A DNA stretch of 51,407 bases from the NCBI GenBank assembly GCA_028708215.1, contig JAQVZL010000003.1, forward strand, positions 1 to 51,407. Reading direction: 5' to 3'. The position numbers and the translations under genes are program-made. This document shows, in pieces, positions 26,205 to 35,377 of the stretch. Position 1 is the first letter of the stretch. Every line of letters starts with the position of its first letter. This DNA comes from Bacteroidales bacterium. Lineage in GTDB: Bacteria; Bacteroidota; Bacteroidia; Bacteroidales; UBA932. The notes below the pieces were generated by a model. The model saw only the letters and a list, made by a program, of their open reading frames with translations. It ran no database searches and was not told the origin of the DNA.

Positions 26205-27290
26205 CTATTCACCACTCTCTTTGAGCCTCTCTGCATTCTCTGCAACCTGAAGTTCATCTAAAACATCTTGCAAAGCACCATCCATAAACATTGGAAGATT
26301 GTGCATATTGTAATTTATCCTATGATCTGTTACTCTAGATTGAGGATAATTGTAAGTTCTAATCTTTGCAGAACGGTCTCCTGTAGAGACCATAGTCTTT
26401 CTTTTGCTCGAGATCTCATTCAAATATTTATCATACTCCAAATTATAAACCCTTGTACGGAGCTCGGCAAAAGCCTTCTCATAGTTTTTAATCTGAGATT
26501 TCTGATCTTGGCACTGAACAACTACTCCAGAAGGAATATGTGTTAACCTAATAGCAGAGTATGTAGTATTAACAGATTGCCCCCCTGGGCCAGAAGAACA
26601 AAAAGTGTCTTTTCTAATATCATTAACACTAATATCAATGTCAAACTCCTCTGCCTCAGGTAGTACTACAACAGAAGCAGCCGAGGTGTGAACTCTCCCT
26701 TGCGTCTCTGTCTGAGGAACTCTTTGAACACGATGCACACCACTCTCATATTTTAGTACACCATAAACACCCGTTCCAGAAACCTTACAAATAAGCTCCT
26801 TAAAACCACCAGAAGTACCCTCATTCTGGCTGTTAATCTCTATTTTCCAACCTCTCCTCTCGGCATATTTAGAGTACATCCTAAAGAGATCACCCGCAAA
26901 AATTGATGCTTCATCGCCACCAGCGCCAGCTCTAATCTCTAAAATGGCATTCTTCTCGTCCTGAGGGTCGGCAGGAATAAGTAACAACTTAATCTCCTCC
27001 TCTAAACGAGGGATCTCTTCTTCTAACATAGAGACCTCTTCTTTAGCCATATCTCTCATCTCCTCATCTTTCTCTACCATAAGAAGCTCCTTGGCAGATT
27101 GCAAATTGCCCATCAAACTTTTATACTTCTCTCCCGCCTCCACTAAAGGTTCTAACCCTCTATACTCCCTATTTAAAGAGATATACTTTTTCATATCAGA
27201 CATAACCGACGGGTCTGAAAGCTGTTCCGACAAATTTTCGAATTTCTCTTTAATTCCCGTAAGTTTTGACAATAAATTATTATCGCTCAT
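26205..27290 (-). CDS. prfA: Peptide chain release factor 1
   Basis: 361 residues. The peptidyl-hydrolysis GGQ is in SSGPGGQSVNTTYSAI. The anticodon-like loop region reads VQRVPQTETQGRVHTSA, in which PQT replaces the PxT tripeptide of RF1, consistent with UAA/UAG reading. An N-terminal coiled coil covers about residues 5-100. Followed by pyrF on the same strand. Confidence 0.96.
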   Translation of the reverse strand: MSDNNLLSKLTGIKEKFENLSEQLSDPSVMSDMKKYISLNREYRGLEPLVEAGEKYKSLMGNLQSAKELLMVEKDEEMRDMAKEEVSMLEEEIPRLEEEIKLLLIPADPQDEKNAILEIRAGAGGDEASIFAGDLFRMYSKYAERRGWKIEINSQNEGTSGGFKELICKVSGTGVYGVLKYESGVHRVQRVPQTETQGRVHTSAASVVVLPEAEEFDIDISVNDIRKDTFCSSGPGGQSVNTTYSAIRLTHIPSGVVVQCQDQKSQIKNYEKAFAELRTRVYNLEYDKYLNEISSKRKTMVSTGDRSAKIRTYNYPQSRVTDHRINYNMHNLPMFMDGALQDVLDELQVAENAERLKESGE

Positions 27291-27308
27291 ATTCTATTAT
27301 ATTGGATG

Positions 27309-27316
27309 CAAAAGTA
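27309..27316 (-). promoter_or_regulatory. -7 box of prfA-pyrF
   Basis: On the minus strand TACTTTTG (27316-27309) matches TAnnTTTG, 18 bases before the prfA ATG. A TTTA is 19 bases upstream (27339-27336), one base off the -33 consensus. Confidence 0.5.
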
Positions 27317-27344
27317 GTTAAAATCGTTTAATAATTAAAATGTA

Positions 27345-27378
27345 TAAAAAAAGAGACTCCCTAAAAAAGAGAGCCTCT
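27345..27378 (-). terminator. Terminator of hcp
   Basis: On the minus strand the arms AGAGGCTC and GAGTCTCT pair fully with one G-U, and are followed by a run of seven T. It lies 36 bases beyond the hcp stop. Confidence 0.8.
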
Positions 27379-27413
27379 CAAGAAGTTATTTAGAACCACT
27401 ATTAAATCAAATA

Positions 27414-29069
27414 TTAATCTAGAAACAACTTCAAATCTTCATCTACAGAGCCAATACCAGCAATTCCAAAATTAGAAACCAAAACATTAACAATGTTTGG
27501 AGAAAGGAATGCAGGCAGTGTTGGACCTAAATGGATATTCTTAACTCCCAAAGAGAGCAGAGCCAATAATACAATAACTGCCTTTTGCTCATACCAAGCA
27601 ATATTATATGCAATAGGCAACTCATTTATATCGTTTGCATTAAAAATCTCTTTAAGCTTAAGAGCAATAACTGCAAGTGAATAAGAATCGTTACACTGGC
27701 CAGCATCTAAAACTCTAGGAATACCACCTATATCTCCTAACGGTAGTTTGTTGTAACGGTATTTTGCACACCCAGCAGTAAGAATAACTGTATCTTTAGG
27801 CAATGCCTCGGCAAACTCTGTATAGTAGCTACGGCTCTTCATTCGCCCGTCGCAACCTGCCATAACAAAGAACTTCTTAATAGCTCCACTTTTAACAGCA
27901 TCTACAATTTTGTCTGCAAGTGCAAACACCTGAGCATGAGCAAAACCACCAACTATTTCACCTGTTTCTATCTCTGTAGGAGGGGCGCACTTTTTAGCAT
28001 GCTCTATAATAGCACTAAAATCTTTAGCCTTACCATCTTCTCTATCTTTTATGTGAATAAAACCAGGAAAACCAGATGAACCAGTTGTATAAATTCTATC
28101 GCCATAAGTAGCATTTGCTTTTGGAGGTACTATACAGTTAGTAGTAAATAAAACAGGGCCATTAAAAGATTCAAACTCCTGAGTTTGTTTCCACCAAGAG
28201 TTACCATAATTACCAACAAAATGGCTATACTTTTTAAATGCAGGGTAGTAATTAGCTGGTAACATCTCTGAGTGAGTATAAACATCTACACCTGTACCCT
28301 CTGTCTGCTTAAGCAACTCTTCCATATCCTTCAAATCATGACCAGAGATAAGAATTCCAGGATTATTACGCACACCAATATTAACTTTAGTAATTTCTGG
28401 GTTACCATAAGTTTGAGTGTTAGCCTTATCTAAAAGAGCCATTACCTTAACTCCATACTCACCAGTCTTAAGAACTAAAGCAGTAAGCTCCTCTGCACTA
28501 AGAGCATCGTTAGTAACATCTACTAATGCTTGCTGCATAAAAGCAAAAATATCTTCTTGCTCATGTCCTAACTTTAAAGCGTGCTCGGCATATGCAGCCA
28601 CCCCCTTTAAGCCATATACAGTAAGTTCCCTCAAAGAGCGAACATCTTCATTTTCTGTAGCAAGAACACCTACTTGAGTAGCTTTCTCTTCCATAACTGC
28701 TACATCTCTAGAGCTCCAAAAGGCTCCTTCAAAAGTAATATCATCTATCTTGCCCCCCTTTGAAACATAAAGAGCAGAAAGCGAATCCCTCAAATCTATT
28801 GCCTCATTTATCCTATTAACAAACCTATCTCTATCGAAATTTGCATTTGTAATAGTCATAAAAAGAGAGTCTGTTACAAACTTATTGGCCTGCTCACTCT
28901 CTACCCCCATCTCTCTTAGACGAACAGAAAAATGAGAAATACCTTTACATAAAAACAGTAAAAGATCTTGAAGGTTGGCAACATCTGCAGTTTTCCCACA
29001 AACCCCTTTTATAGTACAACCAAAATTTTTAGCCGTTTCCTGGCACTGATAACAAAACATGTTACTCAT
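27414..29069 (-). CDS. hcp: Hydroxylamine reductase (hybrid-cluster protein)
   Basis: 551 residues, the class-1 prismane family length. The N-terminal cubane site [20 protein letters not shown] gives the four-Cys CxxC(x8)C(x5)C pattern. Later motifs for the hybrid [4Fe-2S-2O] cluster include [10 protein letters not shown] (His), THSEMLP (Glu), TTNCIVPP (Cys), [17 protein letters not shown] and [11 protein letters not shown]. Hcp reduces nitric oxide or hydroxylamine and protects anaerobes from nitrosative stress. It stands divergent from a Crp/Fnr-type regulator, and their shared gap holds a perfect palindrome placed as an activator site for hcp. Confidence 0.97.
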   Translation of the reverse strand: MSNMFCYQCQETAKNFGCTIKGVCGKTADVANLQDLLLFLCKGISHFSVRLREMGVESEQANKFVTDSLFMTITNANFDRDRFVNRINEAIDLRDSLSALYVSKGGKIDDITFEGAFWSSRDVAVMEEKATQVGVLATENEDVRSLRELTVYGLKGVAAYAEHALKLGHEQEDIFAFMQQALVDVTNDALSAEELTALVLKTGEYGVKVMALLDKANTQTYGNPEITKVNIGVRNNPGILISGHDLKDMEELLKQTEGTGVDVYTHSEMLPANYYPAFKKYSHFVGNYGNSWWKQTQEFESFNGPVLFTTNCIVPPKANATYGDRIYTTGSSGFPGFIHIKDREDGKAKDFSAIIEHAKKCAPPTEIETGEIVGGFAHAQVFALADKIVDAVKSGAIKKFFVMAGCDGRMKSRSYYTEFAEALPKDTVILTAGCAKYRYNKLPLGDIGGIPRVLDAGQCNDSYSLAVIALKLKEIFNANDINELPIAYNIAWYEQKAVIVLLALLSLGVKNIHLGPTLPAFLSPNIVNVLVSNFGIAGIGSVDEDLKLFLD

Positions 29070-29112
29070 AATAATTAAATTAATTAAAGATTAATATTCG
29101 ATTTATCTTCTG

Positions 29113-29120
29113 CAAATCTA
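29113..29120 (-). promoter_or_regulatory. -7 box of hcp, no -33 element
   Basis: TAGATTTG on the minus strand (29120-29113) matches TAnnTTTG. At the expected -33 place (29143-29140) there is no TTTG; the palindrome 29142-29157 begins there instead, as expected of an activator-dependent promoter. Confidence 0.6.
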
Positions 29121-29141
29121 AATCTTATAGAACTAAAAATA

Positions 29142-29157
29142 TGTAACAGTTGTTACA
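29142..29157. promoter_or_regulatory. Crp/Fnr-type operator palindrome between hcp and its regulator
   Basis: TGTAACAGTTGTTACA is a perfect inverted repeat (7-base arms, 2-base centre). Its centre is about 33 bases from the centre of the hcp -7 box, that is near -40 to the hcp start, which fits class II activation by a Crp/Fnr family protein. It is 45 bases before the regulator's ATG, so it may also control that gene. The gene next door is the obvious candidate binder; this is inference. Confidence 0.65.
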
Positions 29158-29194
29158 CTTAAGAGACATTATTACTTTTTATACTATTAATTCT

Positions 29195-29884
29195 ATGATT
29201 CACAACCTAGATCTATCTGAATGCCCTATCTGCAGTGCAATTGCACCAGAGAATTTAAAAGCGCTTTTCCAAAATATGGAATATCACTTAGGCACTTATA
29301 CAAAAGGAGATACTATTGCTCGGCAAAACAGTAAAATCAAACACCTATACATACTAATAACAGGAGCAGTTAAAACAGAGATGATAACAGAAAATGGAGG
29401 GCTACTCACCATAGAGGTGATAAAAGCACCTCGCCCCCTAGCCTCGGCCTTTTTATTTGCACAAAACAACACATTTCCTGTAGATGTAACAGCAACAGAA
29501 GAGTCTAAAATTATTAAAATACCTAAAGAAGAGGTTATTAAACTATTCCAGAAAGATGCCAACTTTCTACAACGCTACCTCACATACAACTCAGATATAA
29601 CTAAATTCCTCTCCAGCAAACTAGAGATATTAACAATTAAAACCATAAAAGGTAAATTAGCTCACTACCTACTAGAGCAACTTTCTACACACCAATCTAC
29701 CCACCCTCGCTCCCTAACTTTTACAATGGACAAAAATCAAACAGAGCTCTCTAAATACTTTGGAGTAACACGTCCAGCTCTAGCACGTACACTTGCCGCT
29801 ATACAACAAGAAGGAGCAATAAAAGCTCAAAGGAATAAAATTACAATACTCAATAGAACTCTTCTTCAAAACATGCTTGCATAA
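29195..29884 (+). CDS. Crp/Fnr family transcriptional regulator (HcpR-like by context)
   Basis: 229 residues from ATG 29195. A longer frame from TTG 29150 is rejected because it would begin inside the operator palindrome. N-terminal cyclic-nucleotide-like sensor domain (about 10-120, with LYILITGAVKTEM), a dimer helix (about 125-145), then a winged HTH with QTELSKYFGVTRPALARTLA at about 175-195. The N-terminus has CPIC, two cysteines that could be a sensing site. Regulators beside hcp in Porphyromonas and other anaerobes (HcpR) respond to nitrosative stress and activate hcp; the divergent arrangement here points to the same job. The ligand is not visible in the sequence. Confidence 0.85.
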   Translation: MIHNLDLSECPICSAIAPENLKALFQNMEYHLGTYTKGDTIARQNSKIKHLYILITGAVKTEMITENGGLLTIEVIKAPRPLASAFLFAQNNTFPVDVTATEESKIIKIPKEEVIKLFQKDANFLQRYLTYNSDITKFLSSKLEILTIKTIKGKLAHYLLEQLSTHQSTHPRSLTFTMDKNQTELSKYFGVTRPALARTLAAIQQEGAIKAQRNKITILNRTLLQNMLA

Positions 29885-30054
29885 GAAATATAAATTTACA
29901 CTATAACAATATTGAACCAATCTATTTGACACGTATAACTTAAATGGTTAATTTTACATTGAAAAGTCAACAAAAAGATTAACAGATTGTATATAAATAT
30001 AGGAGAGAGATACAATAATATATTATACTAACTAAAAATAAAAAAATTACTATT

Positions 30055-30759
30055 ATGGAAGAGCAAATTACACCAATGCCTCGCATAGGCGATATGGCAC
30101 CCGAATTTAAAGCAGTAACAACTCAAGGAGATATTAACTTTCCTGGAGATTATAAAGGAAAATGGATTATTTTATTTAGCCACCCCGCAGATTTTACCCC
30201 AGTATGTACATCGGAGTTTATGACTTTTGGAGCAATGGCTAAAGAATTTGAAGACCTTAACACCCAACTTGTAGGTCTATCTATAGACGGCCTTTATAGC
30301 CATATTGCTTGGCTCCGCACCATCCAAGAAAAGATTGAATATAAAGGGATGAAAAACATAGAGATAAAATTCCCTTTAATTGAAGACATAAGCATGAATG
30401 TAGCCAATAAATATGGCATGATTCAACCTGGTCAAAGTACTACTCAAGCAGTTAGAGCAGTGTTTTTCATAGACCCTAAAGGGGTTATCCGTACAATAAT
30501 ATATTACCCACTAGAGTTAGGTAGAAACTTTAATGAACTAAAAAGAGTTCTTATAGCACTTCAAACTGCCGATAACTTTAAAGTTGCCCTACCAGCAGAT
30601 TGGCATCCTGGAGACGATGTTATTGTTCCTACAGCAGGCTCATGTGGAGTAGCAAAACAACGTATGGATAATAAAGAAGAAGGTGTTACTTGTCACGATT
30701 GGTTCTTCTGTACAAAGAAACTTCCTAAAGAAGAGGTAGAGAAAAAACTAGGCAAATAA
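30055..30759 (+). CDS. Peroxiredoxin (Prx6-type, AhpC/TSA family)
   Basis: 234 residues. The peroxidatic Cys is in SHPADFTPVCTSEF (about residue 52), with the Arg and Thr of the active site in context; RAVFFIDPKGVIR follows. The C-terminal extension (about 190-234) has CGVAKQRM and CHDWFFCTKKLP, giving extra Cys that may act as resolving residues. This is the archaeal/Bacteroides Prx6 subgroup and reduces H2O2 and alkyl hydroperoxides in the cytosol. It stands 170 bases after the Crp/Fnr gene, with a possible weak promoter (TTTG at 29925-29928, then TAATTTTA), and ends in a terminator it shares with the hydrogenase operon. Confidence 0.95.
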   Translation: MEEQITPMPRIGDMAPEFKAVTTQGDINFPGDYKGKWIILFSHPADFTPVCTSEFMTFGAMAKEFEDLNTQLVGLSIDGLYSHIAWLRTIQEKIEYKGMKNIEIKFPLIEDISMNVANKYGMIQPGQSTTQAVRAVFFIDPKGVIRTIIYYPLELGRNFNELKRVLIALQTADNFKVALPADWHPGDDVIVPTAGSCGVAKQRMDNKEEGVTCHDWFFCTKKLPKEEVEKKLGK

Positions 30760-30772
30760 TAAAAGTCAAATT

Positions 30773-30805
30773 AAAAAAGAGCGGCCAAATTGGTCGCTCT
30801 TTTTT
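30773..30805. terminator. Bidirectional terminator between peroxiredoxin and hydrogenase operon
   Basis: Hairpin AGAGCGGCCA / TGGTCGCTCT, loop AAT, one G-T pair, with A-run before and T-run after so that it works on both strands. It sits 14 bases after the peroxiredoxin stop and 16 bases beyond the hndA stop on the minus strand. Confidence 0.9.
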
Positions 30806-30820
30806 AATTTCTTGAGAAAG

Positions 30821-31306
30821 TTAATCTTTGTAGCTCTCAATAATCTCTTTCACTTGGTGTGTCTCTACGCGCCCATAAACTTTCTCTCCAATAAGCACTA
30901 CAGGAGCTAAGCCACATGCACCAACACAACGTAAACAGTCTAAAGAGAATTTTCCATCTTCTGTAACGCCTCCTACATCTATACCAAGTTGTTCTTTAAA
31001 TTCATCTACAATCTTCTCTGCACCACGAACATAGCAAGCAGTGCCCATACAGATAGAAATTGCATGACGCCCTTTTGGAGTCATAGTAAAGAATGAATAG
31101 AAACTAACAACACCATAAACTTTCGCAATAGAGATATTTAGTTTATCTGAAATTGCCCTTTGAACCTCTTCTGGCAAAAAGCCAAACTCACCCTGAGCTC
31201 TATGTAAAATACTAATTAATTCGCCCGGATTGTTATTAAACGAATCACAAATATTATTAATTATTTTTATTTGAGAATCTTGTAATTTAAGTGTACTTGT
31301 ACTCAT
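30821..31306 (-). CDS. hndA: NuoE-like [2Fe-2S] subunit of NAD-linked [FeFe]-hydrogenase
   Basis: 161 residues of the NuoE/HydC/HndA family. Helical N-terminal half (LISILHRAQGEFGFLPEEVQ), then a thioredoxin-like [2Fe-2S] domain with CMGTACYVRGA and LDCLRCVGACGLAP giving the ligands C-x4-C and C-x3-C. It passes electrons between NAD(H)/FMN in HndC and the hydrogenase chain. It is the last gene of the operon, 6 bases after hndD. Confidence 0.94.
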   Translation of the reverse strand: MSTSTLKLQDSQIKIINNICDSFNNNPGELISILHRAQGEFGFLPEEVQRAISDKLNISIAKVYGVVSFYSFFTMTPKGRHAISICMGTACYVRGAEKIVDEFKEQLGIDVGGVTEDGKFSLDCLRCVGACGLAPVVLIGEKVYGRVETHQVKEIIESYKD

Positions 31307-31312
31307 AATCTT

Positions 31313-33076
31313 CTAATGTTTTTCTTTGCAAAAATAGCATGTGTGAAGTAGGTGATGCGCCTTCTCGCTCATAGGTTCTCCCAAGAACTCCTCATATAAT
31401 TTAACTATGTATGGATTCTCGTGAGACTTACGAATTGGTTTGTTAGCATCTTCTCTATAAATAGCTTCGTAACGAGCCTTTAAAATGTTAGAATCACCGT
31501 GATGCAGAGGTTGTCCAGCACCTCCAATACATCCACCTGGGCAAGCCATAATCTCAATTGCATGGAAATTATACATTCCAGCACGAATACCATCTAGCAG
31601 CTTTCTAGCATTACCCAACGTGTGGGCTATACCAATATTAATAGGAGTGCCATCAAAATCTATAGTAGCAGAACGAATCCCCTCAATACCTCTAAGCTCT
31701 TCAAAATCTATTTTCTCTAGCTTTTTACCTGTAAAAAGTTCGTATGCAGTTCTGCATGCAGCTTCAATAACGCCACCAGTAACACCAAAAATAACAGATG
31801 CTCCAGTAGATTCTCCCATAGGGTTATCGTAATCTTCTTCTGGCAAGTTATTAAAGTTAATATTAGCAGCCTTAATTAGCCCAGCAAGCTCCCTTGTAGA
31901 GATTGAAAAGTCTACATCTGGGTTGCCCTCTACAGCAAACTCTTCACGCTCACATTCAAATTTCTTTGCAAGACATGGCATTACAGAAACAACTACTAAA
32001 TCTTCTCTTTTCACCTTCATCTGGTCTGCCAAATAGGTTTTGGCTATAGCACCAAACATCTGTTGAGGAGAACGAGCAGTAGAAGGAATATCTAACATAT
32101 CTGGATAGAAGCACTCAAAGAAATTCACCCAAGCAGGGCAGCAAGAGGTTAACAGTGGAAGTTTTACAGATTTATCTCCCTCTAAAAATCTTGATAAACG
32201 GCTCAATAGCTCTGTTCCTTCTTCCATAATAGTAAGGTCTGCAGCAAAATCTGTATCAAAAACTTTGTCGAAACCTAAAGTTCTAAGAGCAGCCACCATT
32301 TTACCAGTAACAAGAGTACCCGCAGGTAACCCAAACTCCTCTCCTAATGCAGCTCTAACAGCAGGAGCTGTTTGAACAATAACAGTTTTAGAAGGGTCTG
32401 AAAGAGCACGAATAATTTTATTAGTATCGTCAAATGGAGTGAGAGCTCCTGTAGGGCAAACAGCTACACACTGCCCACAGAATGTACAAGTTGAATCTAC
32501 TAAATCCTGCTCAAAAGCAGTAGCCACAACAGACATAAACCCTCTGTTAACTGCACTTAATGCTCCTACAGTTTGTACATCATTACAAACAGTTTCGCAC
32601 TTACGGCACATTATACATTTATCCATATCCCTATTAAGAGCAGGAGAACAATCTTTTCTATAGGTAGAAACCATTGCATTCTCTACAGCATGAATCTCTC
32701 TAATGCCCAATCTCTGAGCCAGATCTTGAAGATCGCACTGCCCAGAAGAAGAGCATGTAAGACAAGAAGAAGGGTGGTCAGAGAGAATTAGCTCTAGCAC
32801 AGTTTTACGTGCATTTAAAACTCTAATAGTATGCGTTTTAACAACCATACCAGGAGTACATTCGGTTGAACATGAAGGAGCTAGATTTCTGCGCCCCTCA
32901 ACCTCTACAACACAAATACGGCAACCACCTGGGCGGTTTTCAATATTTAGGTGTTCTAGATTCATATAACAGAGAACAGGTATATCAATCCCTATTTGTT
33001 TTGCGGCTTTGTAGATAGTAGTACCTTTATCTACTTCTACCTCTATATTATCTATAGTTAATTTTATTTTTTCCAT
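31313..33076 (-). CDS. hndD: NAD-linked [FeFe]-hydrogenase catalytic subunit
   Basis: 587 residues. A [2Fe-2S] domain (C36, C52, C55, C69), a His-ligated [4Fe-4S] site (HPSSCLTCSSSGQC), two CxxCxxCxxxCP-like [4Fe-4S] clusters (CIMCRKCETVC, CTFCGQCVAVCP), and the H-cluster domain with L1 LTSCCPAW (about 310), L2 VMPCLAKK (about 367) and L3 EIMACPGGC (about 512). The proton-transfer Cys and both Met are present, so it is a working enzyme. The C-terminus holds a small-subunit-like helix and ends in HTCYFCKEKH, a CxxC tail. With HndABC it forms the HydABC/Hnd type that may couple NADH and ferredoxin oxidation to H2 (electron bifurcation). The last gene but one of the operon. Confidence 0.97.
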   Translation of the reverse strand: MEKIKLTIDNIEVEVDKGTTIYKAAKQIGIDIPVLCYMNLEHLNIENRPGGCRICVVEVEGRRNLAPSCSTECTPGMVVKTHTIRVLNARKTVLELILSDHPSSCLTCSSSGQCDLQDLAQRLGIREIHAVENAMVSTYRKDCSPALNRDMDKCIMCRKCETVCNDVQTVGALSAVNRGFMSVVATAFEQDLVDSTCTFCGQCVAVCPTGALTPFDDTNKIIRALSDPSKTVIVQTAPAVRAALGEEFGLPAGTLVTGKMVAALRTLGFDKVFDTDFAADLTIMEEGTELLSRLSRFLEGDKSVKLPLLTSCCPAWVNFFECFYPDMLDIPSTARSPQQMFGAIAKTYLADQMKVKREDLVVVSVMPCLAKKFECEREEFAVEGNPDVDFSISTRELAGLIKAANINFNNLPEEDYDNPMGESTGASVIFGVTGGVIEAACRTAYELFTGKKLEKIDFEELRGIEGIRSATIDFDGTPINIGIAHTLGNARKLLDGIRAGMYNFHAIEIMACPGGCIGGAGQPLHHGDSNILKARYEAIYREDANKPIRKSHENPYIVKLYEEFLGEPMSEKAHHLLHTCYFCKEKH

Positions 33077-33085
33077 AGAAGTGGG

Positions 33086-34879
33086 TTATTGAACATGAAT
33101 AGCTGAAAACTTACACTTATCGTAACAAGCACCGCATCTAATACACTTATCTGCATCAATTACGTGCGGCTGACGCTTCTCTCCTGTAATTGCACCTACA
33201 GGACAAGCTCTTGTACATGCTGTACATCCTGTACATTTGTCTGCAATAATGGTATAAAGCTTAAGAGCTTTACAACTTCCTGCAATACAAATTCTCTCTC
33301 GTACGTGAGCAAGATACTCATCGTAAAAATGTTCTAATGTAGAAAGAACAGGATTTGGAGATGTTTGACCTAAGCCACAAAGAGCTGTATCTTTTATAAC
33401 TTTACTTAGATTTTGCAGATACTCAAGATCATCTTCGGTTCCTTTACCAGCACATATTTTTTCTAAAATTTCGTGCAATCTTTTATTACCTACACGGCAA
33501 GGGGCACATTTCCCACAAGACTCCTCTACAGTAAATTCTAAATAGAACTTAGCCATAGCAACCATACAGTCATCTTCGTCCATAACAATCATACCTCCCG
33601 AGCCCATCATAGAGCCAGCTGCAAGTAAATTGTCAAAATCTATAGGAGTATCTAAATGCTTTTCAGTAAGACACCCACCAGAAGGGCCACCTGTTTGAAC
33701 AGCTTTAAATTTCTTGCCATTCTTTATTCCACCCCCAATTTCAAAAATAACCTCTCTTAGGGTAATTCCCATTGGCACCTCTATTAAGCCAACATTATTA
33801 ATCTTACCAGCAAGAGCAAATACCTTAGTTCCTTTTGACTTTTCTGAACCTATTGAAGAGAACCAACTAGCTCCTTTATTAAAGATTACAGGAATATTAG
33901 CGAGAGTCTCTACGTTATTTACATTTGTAGGCTTTCCTAAGTAACCCTTCTCTGCAGGGAACGGTGGTTTTACTGTAGGTTCACCTCTATTCCCCTCCAT
34001 TGAGTGAATAAGAGCGGTCTCCTCTCCACAAACAAAAGCACCAGCACCAAATTTCAACTCAATTTCAAAACCAAAGCCAGTACCCATAATATCTTCTCCT
34101 AACAACCCATACTCTCTAGCTTGCTTTAGAGCTGTTTGTAAACGCTTAATTGCAAGAGGATACTCTGCACGAATATAAACTAACCCTTTTGTAGCACCTA
34201 TACAGTAACCACAAATAGCCATAGCCTCAATAACAGAATGGGGGTCGCCCTCAAGAATAGATCTATCCATAAATGCACCTGGGTCTCCCTCATCTGCATT
34301 ACAGACAACATATTTTTGATCTGCCATGTTTTTAGAAGCAAACTCCCACTTAAGACCAGTAGGGAAACCACCTCCACCTCTACCACGAAGGCCAGATTTC
34401 TTAAGAACATCTATCGCCTCCTGAGGGGTCATCTCTTCTAAAATTTTTGCTATAGCAGCATATCCTTCGCGAGCTATATACTCATCTATATTTTCTGGAT
34501 CTATAAACCCGCAATTTCTTAAAGCAATTCTAAGCTGTTTCTGATAGAAGCCCATATGCTTAGAATCCTCTATATGTTTTTTTGTTTCAGGATCTTCATA
34601 AAGAAGCCTTTTTACTTTTCTTCCCTTAAGTACATGCTCTTTTACAATCTCGGCGCAATCTTCCAATTTTACCTGTGTATAAAAAGTATTATCAGGAACA
34701 ACCTTTACAATGGGCCCTTTTTCACAGAATCCAAAACAGCCAGTTGTAACTACCTGAGCATCGTTTTCAAGTCCCAATTTTTCAATTTCTGCAGTAAGAT
34801 TTTCAACAATCTTATCACTTTGTGAAGCTCGGCATCCCGTACCTCCACAAACTAGTAAATGCATCTTATAATGTGCCAT
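33086..34879 (-). CDS. hndC: NuoF-like FMN/Fe-S subunit of the hydrogenase
   Basis: 597 residues. An N-terminal thioredoxin-like [2Fe-2S] segment (CGGTGCRAS, TGCFGFCEKG), the NADH-binding loop GLRGRGGGGFPTG, FMN-binding EYPLAIKRL, the N3 cluster motif ESCGKCAPCRVG, and two C-terminal [4Fe-4S] motifs (CTGCTACTRACP and CIRCGACYDKC). This is the HydB/HndC class, where NAD(H) and flavin split or merge electrons. It follows hndB by 5 bases and precedes hndD by 9. Confidence 0.96.
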   Translation of the reverse strand: MAHYKMHLLVCGGTGCRASQSDKIVENLTAEIEKLGLENDAQVVTTGCFGFCEKGPIVKVVPDNTFYTQVKLEDCAEIVKEHVLKGRKVKRLLYEDPETKKHIEDSKHMGFYQKQLRIALRNCGFIDPENIDEYIAREGYAAIAKILEEMTPQEAIDVLKKSGLRGRGGGGFPTGLKWEFASKNMADQKYVVCNADEGDPGAFMDRSILEGDPHSVIEAMAICGYCIGATKGLVYIRAEYPLAIKRLQTALKQAREYGLLGEDIMGTGFGFEIELKFGAGAFVCGEETALIHSMEGNRGEPTVKPPFPAEKGYLGKPTNVNNVETLANIPVIFNKGASWFSSIGSEKSKGTKVFALAGKINNVGLIEVPMGITLREVIFEIGGGIKNGKKFKAVQTGGPSGGCLTEKHLDTPIDFDNLLAAGSMMGSGGMIVMDEDDCMVAMAKFYLEFTVEESCGKCAPCRVGNKRLHEILEKICAGKGTEDDLEYLQNLSKVIKDTALCGLGQTSPNPVLSTLEHFYDEYLAHVRERICIAGSCKALKLYTIIADKCTGCTACTRACPVGAITGEKRQPHVIDADKCIRCGACYDKCKFSAIHVQ

Positions 34880-34884
34880 AAACT

Positions 34885-35286
34885 CTACTTTTTCTCATTA
34901 ATAGTTTGATAGTTTGTTGGAATAATTCCGTCAATAAGTTCACCGTTTTTAATGTACTTGTCAACTATCTCTGCAGCTACTTTTTCATCTACATTGCCAA
35001 AGACTACCGGATCTTTGCCAGGAATCTTAACTTCAATTGTAGGTTCTGCATAACAATAGCCCATGCACCCACCCTGAGTTACCACAGCAGGAACTTTTTC
35101 TTTCTCTATCTTCTCTATTAGAGCGTTCATTACCGTTCTGGCGCCAGCTGCAATTCCGCAAGTAGCCATTGCCACACGTATCTGAACAAGAGACTCCGGC
35201 GAATTGCTCTTCTCACGAATATTCATTCCATGTTCGAGCTCTCGCTTCATCTTGCGCAAATCGTCAAGGGATTTGATTTTTTTCAT
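34885..35286 (-). CDS. hndB: (2Fe-2S) ferredoxin-like subunit of the hydrogenase
   Basis: 133 residues. A short helical N-terminus (DDLRKMKRELEHGM) precedes a thioredoxin-like [2Fe-2S] fold with VAMATCGIAAGA and VTQGGCMGYCYAEP giving the C-x..-C, C-x3-C ligands. This family is found as a separate gene next to NuoF-like hydrogenase subunits (HndB in Desulfovibrio). First gene of the structural hydrogenase genes. A 91-base AT-rich gap separates it from the sirtuin gene; no clear promoter is visible there, so it may be read from upstream or from a weak start. Confidence 0.92.
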   Translation of the reverse strand: MKKIKSLDDLRKMKRELEHGMNIREKSNSPESLVQIRVAMATCGIAAGARTVMNALIEKIEKEKVPAVVTQGGCMGYCYAEPTIEVKIPGKDPVVFGNVDEKVAAEIVDKYIKNGELIDGIIPTNYQTINEKK

Positions 35287-35377
35287 AATTAAAATGGTTT
35301 GGTTTTTATAGTCAAAACAATAATTCTTACAAAAAAATAAATTTAATTAAATAAAACAATAAACCATAAAATTATTG

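Noticed and set aside
29150-29194. TTG start giving 15 extra residues to the Crp/Fnr protein
   Set aside because: It begins inside the operator palindrome; ATG 29195 leaves a normal leader.
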